From Litorimonas sp049647245 (GTDB lineage: Bacteria > Pseudomonadota > Alphaproteobacteria > Caulobacterales > Maricaulaceae): a stretch of DNA of 16,901 bases. The translations under genes and the position numbers were made by a program. Location: the NCBI GenBank assembly GCA_049647245.1, contig JBARXH010000286.1, forward strand, positions 1 to 16,901, given 5' to 3'. Positions 7,040 to 13,701 of this stretch are shown here, piece after piece (position 1 is the stretch's first letter; the number at the start of each line of letters is the position of its first letter). A model generated the notes under the pieces. It was not told where the DNA came from and ran no database searches. It worked only from the letters and a program-made list of their open reading frames with translations.

Positions 7040-8155
7040 CTAGCCGGGTTTGGCGATGGATAAAACCTTGCATCGGCGCGGGGCGATGGACAGCAGCGCT
7101 GCATGGTCCGCGCACAGGGCGCGGGCCGTCGCCTGGTCGAGCGCATCGACGCGGATGCTGTGCGAGATGCGGCCGCCGCGCACGGCGCTCTTGGACCCCG
7201 ACACGCCCGCGCCGCTCCGGCGCACCAGCGTTTCGGACAGGATGGCGGCTTCCGCCGGGCTGTCGAAACCGTCGATCTGCAAGGCCCAGACAGGAGGTCC
7301 GCGCCGTACAGGCGCGCTCGCCGCGACCATCTGTGGCTCCGGCGTGGCCTGCGTCTGTCCGATCACTTCGAAGCCCCGGTCCACAAGGTCGGACATGTGG
7401 CGGTTGCGCGAATCGCGCGACGCGCCGCCCAGGACGACCGCCACGATTCGGTCTTCGTTCCGGACCGCGCTGATGATGAGGTTGTGGCCGGAGTCTCGAG
7501 TGAACCCGGTCTTAAACCCGTCCACATCCTCACGCTGGCTCAGCAGCGCATTGGTGTTGCGCGCGCCGCGGAAATGGCTCTGTCCGAAATAGTGGTAGTG
7601 GTGCGGAAAGCGTTCCAGCACGGCGACAGCCAGCTTGGCCATGTCGCGGGCCGTCGTCACCTGGTCCGGATCGGGCAGGCCGTGCGGATTGCGGAAGCGG
7701 GTGCGGTGCAGGCCCAGCGCCCGGGCCGTGTCGTTCATCTGCGCGACGAACCCGGCCTCGTCCCCGCCCAGCGCTTCGGCCAGGACCACGGCCGCGTCGT
7801 TGGACGACCGGACGGCCACGGCCTGGATCAGCGTGTCCAGCCGGACCGATTGCCCGGCGGTCAGGCCCATCTTCACGGGCGGGGTGGCGGCGGCGTACGG
7901 GGACACGCGCACGGTCTGGTCCAGCGTCATGCGTCCCTGGTCGATCGCATCGAAGGCGAGATAGAGCGTCATCACCTTGGTCAGACTGGCCGGATGACGC
8001 AGGGCGTCGATCTGACGGGCATGCAGCACATCGAGCCGGTTAGCATCGACGATGATGGAGGCGTAGCGGCCGTCCGTTTGCGCCCATGCAGACGCCGCCG
8101 TCCACAGCGTGACGGCCGCCGCTATTGAAAAAAGGACGGAACGAACCCAGTTCAT
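7040..8155 (-). CDS. D-alanyl-D-alanine carboxypeptidase with SPOR-like C-terminus
   Basis: This 371-residue protein is a low-molecular-mass penicillin-binding protein of the S11 family. It has a signal peptide (residues 1-25, ending AWA), then the catalytic triad of motifs: SLTK with nucleophile Ser57 and Lys60, SSN at 117-119, and KTG at 215-217. It trims the terminal D-Ala of peptidoglycan stem peptides in the periplasm. Residues about 289-366 (WALQIDGFDSPAEA to APRRCKVLSI) resemble a SPOR domain, which binds denuded glycan at the division site; many alphaproteobacterial homologues share this arrangement. No C-terminal membrane-anchoring amphipathic helix is evident, so the SPOR-like part may replace it. 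It is first in a likely operon with panC and the GST gene, and is divergent from clpS. Confidence 0.94.
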   Translation of the reverse strand: MNWVRSVLFSIAAAVTLWTAASAWAQTDGRYASIIVDANRLDVLHARQIDALRHPASLTKVMTLYLAFDAIDQGRMTLDQTVRVSPYAAATPPVKMGLTAGQSVRLDTLIQAVAVRSSNDAAVVLAEALGGDEAGFVAQMNDTARALGLHRTRFRNPHGLPDPDQVTTARDMAKLAVAVLERFPHHYHYFGQSHFRGARNTNALLSQREDVDGFKTGFTRDSGHNLIISAVRNEDRIVAVVLGGASRDSRNRHMSDLVDRGFEVIGQTQATPEPQMVAASAPVRRGPPVWALQIDGFDSPAEAAILSETLVRRSGAGVSGSKSAVRGGRISHSIRVDALDQATARALCADHAALLSIAPRRCKVLSIAKPG

Positions 8156-8170
8156 GGCGCACCGCTAAGG

Positions 8171-8257
8171 CCGTCCGGGTTGAAATGGGGTTAACGCCTC
8201 TTAACCCTGGCAGCAGGCACAGTGTGGGTGCGCGCGGAAATGTGACACCCCGGACGG
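8171..8257. repeat. Nested inverted repeats between carboxypeptidase and clpS
   Basis: The outer arms CCGTCCGGG (8171-8179) and CCCGGACGG (8249-8257) are perfect 9-base complements. Inside lies a second inverted repeat, GGGTTAA (8188-8194) and TTAACCC (8201-8207), with a 6-base spacer. The whole block fills the 146-bp divergent intergenic region. Confidence 0.6.
8191..8205. promoter_or_regulatory. Possible CtrA-like TTAAC pair
   Basis: TTAAC occurs at 8191-8195 and 8201-8205, one helical turn apart (10 bp). The Caulobacter CtrA consensus is TTAA-N7-TTAA, whereas here the spacer between TTAA units is 6. It is therefore an off-by-one candidate, suggestive because the site lies between a cell-wall enzyme gene and clpS. 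Confidence 0.3.
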
Positions 8258-8269
8258 ATCGCCGCGACT

Positions 8270-8297
8270 TTGCAAGAGGCGCGCATCGCCCTAGAAT
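8270..8297 (+). promoter_or_regulatory. Candidate clpS promoter close to the start codon
   Basis: TTGCAA (8270-8275) and TAGAAT (8292-8297) are separated by 16 bp, resembling sigma-70 -35 and -10 boxes. The predicted transcription start (about 8303-8305) falls at or beside the clpS ATG codons at 8302 and 8308, which would make the transcript leaderless. Confidence 0.4.
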
Positions 8298-8301
8298 AAG
8301 A

Positions 8302-8712
8302 ATGGATATGCCGAACACATTCGACTCAGACTTCGACGCGATTGTCCTGGCCGGTCCCGGAGACGGCGTCCCCGCCGTTCCTCCGACGGGGCCCGGCGAC
8401 GGCGATGCGGATGACGGCATGGAACGCGGTGTCGCCACCAAGGTCCGCGAAAAGACCAAGAAGCCGTCAATGTACCGCGTGCTGCTGATGAACGACGACT
8501 ACACGCCGATGGAGTTCGTCGTCTCGATCCTGATGGGCATCTTCAAGAAGAGCCAGGAAGAGGCGACCCAGGTCATGCTCAACGTGCACCAAACCGGCAT
8601 CGGCACCTGCGGCGTCTACACGTTCGAGGTGGCCGAAACGAAGGTCGCGCAGGTGATGGACGCCGCCAAGCGCAACCAGCATCCGCTGCAATGCACGTTG
8701 GAGAAGGCCTGA
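8302..8712 (+). CDS. clpS: ATP-dependent Clp protease adaptor ClpS
   Basis: This 136-residue protein has an ordinary ClpS core from about residue 50: MYRVLLMNDDYTPMEFVVSI (NDD and Met of the N-degron pocket), VMLNVHQTGIGTCGVYTFEV and AETKVAQVMDAAKRNQHPLQ. ClpS delivers N-end-rule substrates to ClpA. The roughly 45-residue N-terminal extension is acidic and rich in Gly, Pro and Asp, and longer than usual. ATG 8302 (or 8308) is chosen because the frame upstream (to 8125) has no family match and overlaps the divergent gene. ATG 8419 is a possible shorter start at MERGVATKVREKTKKPS. No Shine-Dalgarno sequence precedes 8302, and a promoter-like -10 sits five bases upstream. Confidence 0.95.
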   Translation: MDMPNTFDSDFDAIVLAGPGDGVPAVPPTGPGDGDADDGMERGVATKVREKTKKPSMYRVLLMNDDYTPMEFVVSILMGIFKKSQEEATQVMLNVHQTGIGTCGVYTFEVAETKVAQVMDAAKRNQHPLQCTLEKA

Positions 8713-8713
8713 T

Positions 8714-8911
8714 GTGCCTTACGTGAACATACAGATCACCGAGGGAGCTTCGCGCGAGCAGAAGGCCGCCCTGATCAAGGATGTCACGGACAGCCTCGTG
8801 AAGCGGCTGGGCAAGAAACCAGAACACACACACGTCGTGATCCAGGAGGTCGCCTTGCAGGACTGGGGATATGCGGGCCTGCCGACGGATGAATGGCTGA
8901 AGAGCCAATGA
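8714..8911 (+). CDS. 4-oxalocrotonate tautomerase family protein
   Basis: This small protein of 65 codons starts with GTG at 8714, one base after the clpS stop. Processing of the initiator Met would expose Pro2 of PYVNIQITEG, the catalytic N-terminal proline of the tautomerase superfamily. The rest (ASREQKAALIKDVTDSLVKR, then HVVIQEVALQDWGYAGL) has the expected beta-alpha-beta pattern and the family's usual length of about 60 residues. Family members form hexamers and tautomerise dienols such as 2-hydroxymuconate; the true substrate here is unknown. No catabolic genes are nearby. Its placement between clpS and clpA suggests co-transcription with clpS. Confidence 0.9.
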   Translation: MPYVNIQITEGASREQKAALIKDVTDSLVKRLGKKPEHTHVVIQEVALQDWGYAGLPTDEWLKSQ

Positions 8912-9038
8912 AAAACGGTGCGATAGCGCCCATATTTTGGCCTGCTTCAAAGCTGGCCGATCTTTCACACTTTTGTGCGGACCCCGCCCACTTCGCCGCA
9001 TTGCAAAGCCGGTTCAGGCTTCCCAAGTCTGCTAGTCG

Positions 9039-9047
9039 AAAGGAAGG
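9039..9047 (+). promoter_or_regulatory. Strong ribosome binding site of clpA
   Basis: AAAGGAAGG ends six bases before the ATG at 9054. It is the clearest Shine-Dalgarno sequence in the window and fixes the clpA start. The preceding 127 bp after the tautomerase show no convincing promoter boxes. Confidence 0.75.
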
Positions 9048-9053
9048 CTAACT

Positions 9054-11378
9054 ATGGCATCATTCTCTCCAGTCCTGGAAGAAACCATCCATCGCGCCCT
9101 GACGCTCGCCAGCGACCGCAAACACGAACTGGCGACGCTGGAGCACCTGCTGCTCGCGCTGCTGGATGACAATGACGCGGCCGCCGTGATCACGGCATGC
9201 GGCGTCGACATCGAACCCCTGCGCGCCGACGTGACGCGCTATCTGGACGAAGACCTCGCCTCGCTCGTCGTGGAGGAATTCGAGGAAGCCCGCCCCACGG
9301 CCGGCTTCCACCGCGTCATCCAGCGCGCCGTGATCCACGTCCAATCCTCCGGCCGCGAGGAAGTGACGGGCGCCAACGCGCTGGTCGCGCTCTTCGCCGA
9401 ACGCGAATCCCACGCCGTCTATTTCCTGCAGGAGCGGGACATGACGCGTTACGATGCGGTCAACTACATCAGCCACGGAATCGCCAAGAACGGCCAGAGC
9501 GCGCCCAAGCCCCCGACGGGCGCGGGCGAGGATTCGGACGGCAACGACGCCAAGGACCCGCTGGCGGAATACACGGTCAACCTCAACCAGAAGGCCCGCG
9601 AAGGCGACATCGACCCGCTGATCGGCCGTGCCGACGAGGTGGAGCGCTGCATCATGGTGCTGTCGCGCCGCCGCAAGAACAACCCGCTGCTGGTGGGCGA
9701 TCCGGGTGTCGGCAAAACGGCTATCGCCGAAGGCATTGCGCGCCGCATCGTCAATGACGACGTGCCGGACGTGCTGGCCGACAATGTCATCTATTCGCTC
9801 GACATGGGCGCGCTGCTGGCGGGCACCCGCTACCGGGGCGATTTCGAGGAGCGGCTGAAGGCCGTGGTCACCAAGCTGCAGGATACACCGGGCGCGATCC
9901 TGTTCATCGACGAGATCCACACCATCATCGGTGCCGGAGCCACGTCGGGCGGTGCGATGGACGCCTCCAACCTGCTGAAGCCTGCGCTGCAGAGCGGCAA
10001 GCTGCGTTGCATGGGTTCGACGACCTACAAGGAATACCGTCAGCATTTCGAGAAGGACCGGGCCCTGTCCCGCCGCTTCCTGAAGATCGATGTGTCCGAG
10101 CCGACGTCCGACGATGCCGTGCTGATCCTGCAGGGGCTGAAGTCCTACTTCGAGGAGTTCCACAAGGTCGAGTACACGCCGGAAGCCATCGATGCGGCCG
10201 TGCAGCTGTCCGTGCGTCACATCACGGACCGCAAGCTGCCCGACAAGGCCATCGACATCATCGACGAGGCCGGCGCGAGGACGAAGCTAGTCCCCGAGGA
10301 TGAGCGCAAAAAGGTCATCGGCACCAAGGAGATCGAGGCCGTCGTATCCAAGATCGCCCGCATCCCGCCGAAGAGCATTTCACGCGACGACGAGAAGGCG
10401 CTGGCATCGCTCGAGATGGACCTCAAGCGCATGGTGTTCGGCCAGGACACCGCCATCGAGCAGACGGCCGCCGCCGTGAAGCTCGCTCGGGCAGGCCTGC
10501 GCGAGCCCAACAAGCCGATCGGCTCCTACTTGTTCGCCGGTCCGACCGGTGTCGGCAAGACCGAGGTGGCCCGTCAGCTGGCCATGACGCAGGGTCTGGA
10601 GCTGCTGCGCTTCGACATGTCGGAGTATATGGAGCGCCATACCGTGTCGCGCCTGATCGGTGCGCCTCCAGGCTATGTCGGCTACGACCAGGGCGGTCTG
10701 CTCACGGACGCCGTGAACCAGAACCCGCACTGCGTGCTGCTGCTCGACGAGATCGAGAAGGCCCACCCGGACATCTACAACATCCTGTTGCAGGTGATGG
10801 ACAATGGCTTCCTGACGGACAGCAACGGGCGCAAGGTCGACTTCCGCAACGTCATCATCATCATGACGACCAATGCGGGTGCGGCGGACGCGGCCAAGGC
10901 GGAAATCGGCTTCGGCCGGGGCACCAAGGACGACGAGCAGGAAGCCGCGATCAAGCGCCGCTTCACGCCGGAATTCCGCAATCGCCTCGATGCGGTGGTG
11001 ATGTTCGCCCCGCTGTCCAAGGAGCACATCGCCCGCGTCGTGGACAAGTTCGTCATCCAGCTGGAAGCCCAGCTGGCCGATCGCAAGATCGAGTTCGAAG
11101 TGTCCAAGGCGGCCAACGAATGGATTGCGGAGAAGGGCTACGACAAGCGCTACGGCGCGCGTCCGCTCGGCCGCACGATCCAGGAGTACATCAAGAAGCC
11201 GCTGGCCGACGAGATCCTGTTCGGGAAGCTCAAATATGGCGGCTTGGTCAAGGTCGGCGTGAGCCGGAAGAAGGACGAGGATGGCAACACCAGCCTGACC
11301 TTCAAATTTGTGCCCGCGCCCAAGCCGAAAGCGCCGGAAGACGGCGAGACCGGCCAGCAGACCAAGGAAGACGCATAA
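9054..11378 (+). CDS. clpA: ATP-dependent Clp protease ATPase subunit ClpA
   Basis: This 774-residue AAA+ unfoldase is close to the usual length of about 760. The order of parts is: an N domain (residues 1-145) that docks ClpS; a linker rich in Gly, Asp and Asn; a first ATPase domain with Walker A GDPGVGKT (215-222) and Walker B ILFIDE (282-287); and a second with Walker A GPTGVGKT (496-503) and Walker B VLLLDE (561-566). The ClpP-docking loop IGF is at 618-620. The coiled-coil middle domain of ClpB is absent, which identifies ClpA. It unfolds substrates, including those brought by ClpS, and threads them into ClpP; clpP is not in the window. The C-terminus ends in a charged Lys/Pro/Glu-rich tail (about residues 750-774). 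Confidence 0.98.
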   Translation: MASFSPVLEETIHRALTLASDRKHELATLEHLLLALLDDNDAAAVITACGVDIEPLRADVTRYLDEDLASLVVEEFEEARPTAGFHRVIQRAVIHVQSSGREEVTGANALVALFAERESHAVYFLQERDMTRYDAVNYISHGIAKNGQSAPKPPTGAGEDSDGNDAKDPLAEYTVNLNQKAREGDIDPLIGRADEVERCIMVLSRRRKNNPLLVGDPGVGKTAIAEGIARRIVNDDVPDVLADNVIYSLDMGALLAGTRYRGDFEERLKAVVTKLQDTPGAILFIDEIHTIIGAGATSGGAMDASNLLKPALQSGKLRCMGSTTYKEYRQHFEKDRALSRRFLKIDVSEPTSDDAVLILQGLKSYFEEFHKVEYTPEAIDAAVQLSVRHITDRKLPDKAIDIIDEAGARTKLVPEDERKKVIGTKEIEAVVSKIARIPPKSISRDDEKALASLEMDLKRMVFGQDTAIEQTAAAVKLARAGLREPNKPIGSYLFAGPTGVGKTEVARQLAMTQGLELLRFDMSEYMERHTVSRLIGAPPGYVGYDQGGLLTDAVNQNPHCVLLLDEIEKAHPDIYNILLQVMDNGFLTDSNGRKVDFRNVIIIMTTNAGAADAAKAEIGFGRGTKDDEQEAAIKRRFTPEFRNRLDAVVMFAPLSKEHIARVVDKFVIQLEAQLADRKIEFEVSKAANEWIAEKGYDKRYGARPLGRTIQEYIKKPLADEILFGKLKYGGLVKVGVSRKKDEDGNTSLTFKFVPAPKPKAPEDGETGQQTKEDA

Positions 11379-11384
11379 GTCTTG

Positions 11385-11411
11385 AAGACCGCCCCACGGG
11401 GCGGTCTTTTT
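11385..11411 (+). terminator. Rho-independent terminator after clpA
   Basis: The arms AAGACCGCCCC (11385-11395) and GGGGCGGTCTT (11398-11408) form a GC-rich stem of about 10 bp with a CACG loop, followed by a run of five T (11407-11411). It begins seven bases after the clpA stop codon. Confidence 0.9.
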
Positions 11412-11433
11412 CATTCGGGTCGCGTGATCGCCC

Positions 11434-11898
11434 TTACTCGTAATCTTGGGCAGGGCGTTTCGGCCAGACGGGTACCCTTGCCAGCATGTCGGATATGAGA
11501 AGGCTGAGCGGAACGAAGGCGAGTGCTCCAAGCAGGACGGAGACAGCGGCCAGCATATCCGGGTCTTGTCCATCCGGCGTGAAGCCAAGTGTCAGGCCAG
11601 GGGCCGCCAGGTAGAAGCTGGCCACCAGAACCAGCACGAAACGGAGAGTCGCCGAACAGAGTCTAGGCCCGACCCAAAGGGTGATGATCCACGCCGGCAG
11701 TCCGCCCGTGAAGGCCCACATCGCCCCGAGGCCTATAGTAGAGAGATAGACGGCGAGGAAGCCGCCTCCTTGCTCGAACCGCCCCCAGCCGAGTACGGTC
11801 GCAACGATAAGGGCAGTTCCGGCATACCATGTCACCAGGATAGACAGTCGCGCCAGCAGAGAGACATAGGCGGGCTCCGAGATCGGTCGTCGGCTCAC
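11434..11898 (-). CDS. Hypothetical membrane protein, four TM helices
   Basis: I do not recognise this 154-residue protein. It shows about four hydrophobic helices (roughly residues 15-38, 47-75, 83-105 and 115-140). The N-terminus is basic (MSRRPISEPAYVSLLARL) and the C-terminal tail charged (VPVWPKRPAQDYE), giving a predicted inner-membrane location. The frame starts with GTG at 11898, preceded by GAGG at a suitable distance. It follows the second META lipoprotein gene by 40 bp on the same strand and may be the last gene of that operon. Its 3' end lies 22 bp from the clpA terminator on the other strand. Hydrophobic codon usage argues that it is real and that the opposite-strand frame is a shadow. 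Confidence 0.72.
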   Translation of the reverse strand: MSRRPISEPAYVSLLARLSILVTWYAGTALIVATVLGWGRFEQGGGFLAVYLSTIGLGAMWAFTGGLPAWIITLWVGPRLCSATLRFVLVLVASFYLAAPGLTLGFTPDGQDPDMLAAVSVLLGALAFVPLSLLISDMLARVPVWPKRPAQDYE

Positions 11899-11938
11899 GG
11901 CTCGTCCTCTTTTGGCATCGGGTGCTTGTCGATCGTGT

Positions 11939-12349
11939 CTAATCCCAGTCCCGCCGCCGCATGACGGCGAGCACCTGATTGTCGTCCCCGTAGAGCGTCA
12001 GCTCCTTCCACGTCGCCTCCGCGGCGCGGACCCGTTCCAGCAAGGCGAGGAAGTCGCGTTCCGCCCTCATGACCGCGGCGGGACAGGCCTTGCGTGTGCT
12101 CGCCAGTGGCCCGAAGGTGACGAGACGCCCGGTCTGCGTAAAGCTGCCGAAGAAATCGTTGCACCCGCCGGAGCCGACGACCTCTCCGTCGCTCTTGAAG
12201 GCGACGAACTGCTCCACAGGGCTGTCTCCGGTCCCCCATTCCGTTCCCTTCAGCGAGGCGAGCGGACGGGACTCGACGTGCCGGAGAGCCTTCTGGCACG
12301 CGGCCAGGGCAGCCACCATGACCACGGACCCGACGAGGCGCGCGATCAC
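11939..12349 (-). CDS. META-domain lipoprotein (second of a tandem pair)
   Basis: The protein has 136 residues from a GTG start at 12349, nine bases past the stop of the preceding META gene. It begins with a lipoprotein signal (MIARLVGSVVMVAALAAC, lipobox LAAC). A META domain of the HslJ type follows: LKGTEWGTG, SDGEVVGSGGCNDFFGSF, FGPLASTRKACPAAVMRAE and LTLYGDDNQVLAVMRR. META/HslJ proteins are small envelope proteins linked in E. coli to novobiocin resistance and heat shock; their biochemical role is unknown. It is paralogous to the gene just upstream, sharing FGPLASTR(R/K)AC and the conserved Cys pair (GCN and KAC). An upstream ATG is possible, but only inside the neighbouring gene. Confidence 0.82.
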   Translation of the reverse strand: MIARLVGSVVMVAALAACQKALRHVESRPLASLKGTEWGTGDSPVEQFVAFKSDGEVVGSGGCNDFFGSFTQTGRLVTFGPLASTRKACPAAVMRAERDFLALLERVRAAEATWKELTLYGDDNQVLAVMRRRDWD

Positions 12350-12357
12350 GATGCGGC

Positions 12358-12765
12358 CTATCCTGCCCGTGCAAGGACGGCGAGGACGTCGCCCTGCTGT
12401 CCCAGCAGGGTGAGCGTCTGCAGAGTCGCGTTTGCACCGCGTGTCCGGTCCAGCAAATCGAAGAACTGCCTTTCCGCGCTCTGCCGCGGTTCCTGGCAGG
12501 CGCGCCTCGTGCTCGCGAGTGGACCGAAGGAGAGCGCGTTGCCGGACTGCATGACGGAGCCGGAGAAGCTGTTGCATCCGGTCGAGCCGGACACGGTGTT
12601 GCCGGTTCCGAACGTCAGGGTTTGCGCCACGCCGTTCGGTGAGGTCACCGTCCATTGCGTGTTTTGGAGCGTGGGCAGCGGTGGTTCGGACATGCCGGAG
12701 CCGACGCCCGCGCAAGCGCTCAGCGCCAAGAAACCCGTCACCAAGGCAATCGACCGACCCAGCAT
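12358..12765 (-). CDS. META-domain lipoprotein (first of a tandem pair)
   Basis: This 135-residue protein starts at ATG 12765, overlapping the TGA of the TIGR02301 gene by one base (TGATG), so it is probably translationally coupled. It has a lipoprotein signal (MLGRSIALVTGFLALSAC, lipobox LSAC) and then a META domain: LQNTQWTVTSPNG, TVSGSTGCNSFSGSV, SFGPLASTRRACQEPRQSAE and LTLLGQQGDVLAVLAR. It is the more typical of the two paralogues, since GCNSFSG is the common META motif. It is presumably anchored to an envelope membrane. The paired cysteines GC and AC are conserved in both copies and could form a disulfide. Confidence 0.88.
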   Translation of the reverse strand: MLGRSIALVTGFLALSACAGVGSGMSEPPLPTLQNTQWTVTSPNGVAQTLTFGTGNTVSGSTGCNSFSGSVMQSGNALSFGPLASTRRACQEPRQSAERQFFDLLDRTRGANATLQTLTLLGQQGDVLAVLARAG

Positions 12766-13193
12766 CAGTTCGTCTCCCGGTACGGGTCGCCCAGCATCCG
12801 CGCGACGGAGCGTCCGTTCTCGGCCAGGGCGGCCACGTCCGCCGGAACAGACGTATCGCATACGGCGTGGCGCTCGCGTTCGGCATAGTATCCGGCGTTG
12901 AAGGCCTGTGTCAGCTCGCGCTGCTTGGTTCCGTTGCCGGGCGCTTCGACCTCCAGCATCTGCGCCATGAAGTCCCGCCACTTCTGGTCGGTCTCTCCGA
13001 AGCAAAGTGTGCGCAGATAATGCATCTGACCGAGATTGCGGGCGAGCGCTTCGGCCAGGCTGGTCATCTTCACCATGTCGGCTTCCACGCGCAGTTCCGC
13101 CGCTTCGCGGGCGGCGCGGGCCTGTTCGGCCGTCATCTGCGCGTGGGCGGACAGGGGCAGCAGGAGCAGCATTATGGCGATCAGCGCGCGCAT
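12765..13193 (-). CDS. TIGR02301 family secreted protein
   Basis: This 142-residue protein has a signal peptide (MRALIAIMLLLLPLSAHAQ). Its middle section, LAEALARNLGQMHYLRTLCF then DQKWRDFMAQMLEVEAP and AFNAGYYAERERHAVCDTS, matches the alphaproteobacterial TIGR02301 family of unknown function. It is likely periplasmic; two cysteines (in RTLCF and HAVCD) could pair. The ATG at 13193 lies four bases after the Nudix stop codon, and its own TGA overlaps the start of the META gene, so it is in the middle of a tight operon. Confidence 0.87.
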   Translation of the reverse strand: MRALIAIMLLLLPLSAHAQMTAEQARAAREAAELRVEADMVKMTSLAEALARNLGQMHYLRTLCFGETDQKWRDFMAQMLEVEAPGNGTKQRELTQAFNAGYYAERERHAVCDTSVPADVAALAENGRSVARMLGDPYRETN

Positions 13194-13197
13194 CGTC

Positions 13198-13680
13198 CTA
13201 CGCTAGCGCGTCGCCGGGCGTCGCGCGAGAGCCATTTTCACCGTGGCCGAAGCGGGCATGAGCGTCTTCGATCACCGATTCGGTCTTCGCCCACATGCCC
13301 AGCGCCCCGATCTCGGCCACGGGCACGAAGCGGGCCTCCAGCGCGTCGTCCGCCCCGCAGGGCACACCGCCCGTCCAGTAGGCCACATAGTCGTGCAGCC
13401 TGTAGGCGAAGCCTTCGAAGTCCGCATCGATGGTCGCGACCTTGGGGCCCAGCGTGGCGGTGACGCCCGTCTCCTCGGCCAGTTCTCGCAGGGCCGCCGT
13501 GGTTTCGCCTTCGCCCGGCTCGATGCGTCCGCCGGGCAGGGACCATTCGCCCGCGCGCGGGGCCTGACCGCGCCGGATCAACAGCACATCGTCGCCTCGC
13601 AGGCAGATCACGCCGACGCAGTCCGTCCTCGCATCCGTATCCGTCCCCATTGGCATATCCGCCGTCATTGTCATTCCCAC
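13198..13680 (-). CDS. NUDIX hydrolase
   Basis: This protein of up to 160 residues carries an intact Nudix box at residues 51-73 (GRIEPGE, then RELAEETGV), fitting GX5EX7REUXEEXGU with all metal-binding Glu present. It would hydrolyse a nucleoside diphosphate linked to another moiety; the EWSLPGGRIEPGE context is typical of MutT/ADP-ribose-type enzymes, but substrate specificity cannot be read. The start is uncertain: GTG 13680 and ATGs at 13674, 13668, 13656 and 13650 all precede the domain in a Met/Thr-rich leader, and ATG 13668 has GGGA at a fair distance. It is the first gene of the operon with TIGR02301 and the META pair, and is divergent from the SRAP gene. Confidence 0.92.
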   Translation of the reverse strand: MGMTMTADMPMGTDTDARTDCVGVICLRGDDVLLIRRGQAPRAGEWSLPGGRIEPGEGETTAALRELAEETGVTATLGPKVATIDADFEGFAYRLHDYVAYWTGGVPCGADDALEARFVPVAEIGALGMWAKTESVIEDAHARFGHGENGSRATPGDALA

Positions 13681-13701
13681 TGCCTATGCTAGCGCCGCGC
13701 C

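Noticed and set aside
7103..8128. 341-codon plus-strand frame opposite the carboxypeptidase
   Set aside because: The opposite strand carries SLTK, SSN and KTG motifs in order; this frame is His/Arg-rich with no domain.
9060..10220. 386-codon minus-strand frame within clpA (and a similar one at 10380-11588)
   Set aside because: Both are mirror frames of the conserved ClpA coding sequence; the second also runs through the clpA terminator.
11912..12901. 329-codon plus-strand frame opposite the META genes (and 12639-13463)
   Set aside because: The minus strand holds four tightly packed genes with signal peptides and family motifs; the plus frames have none.
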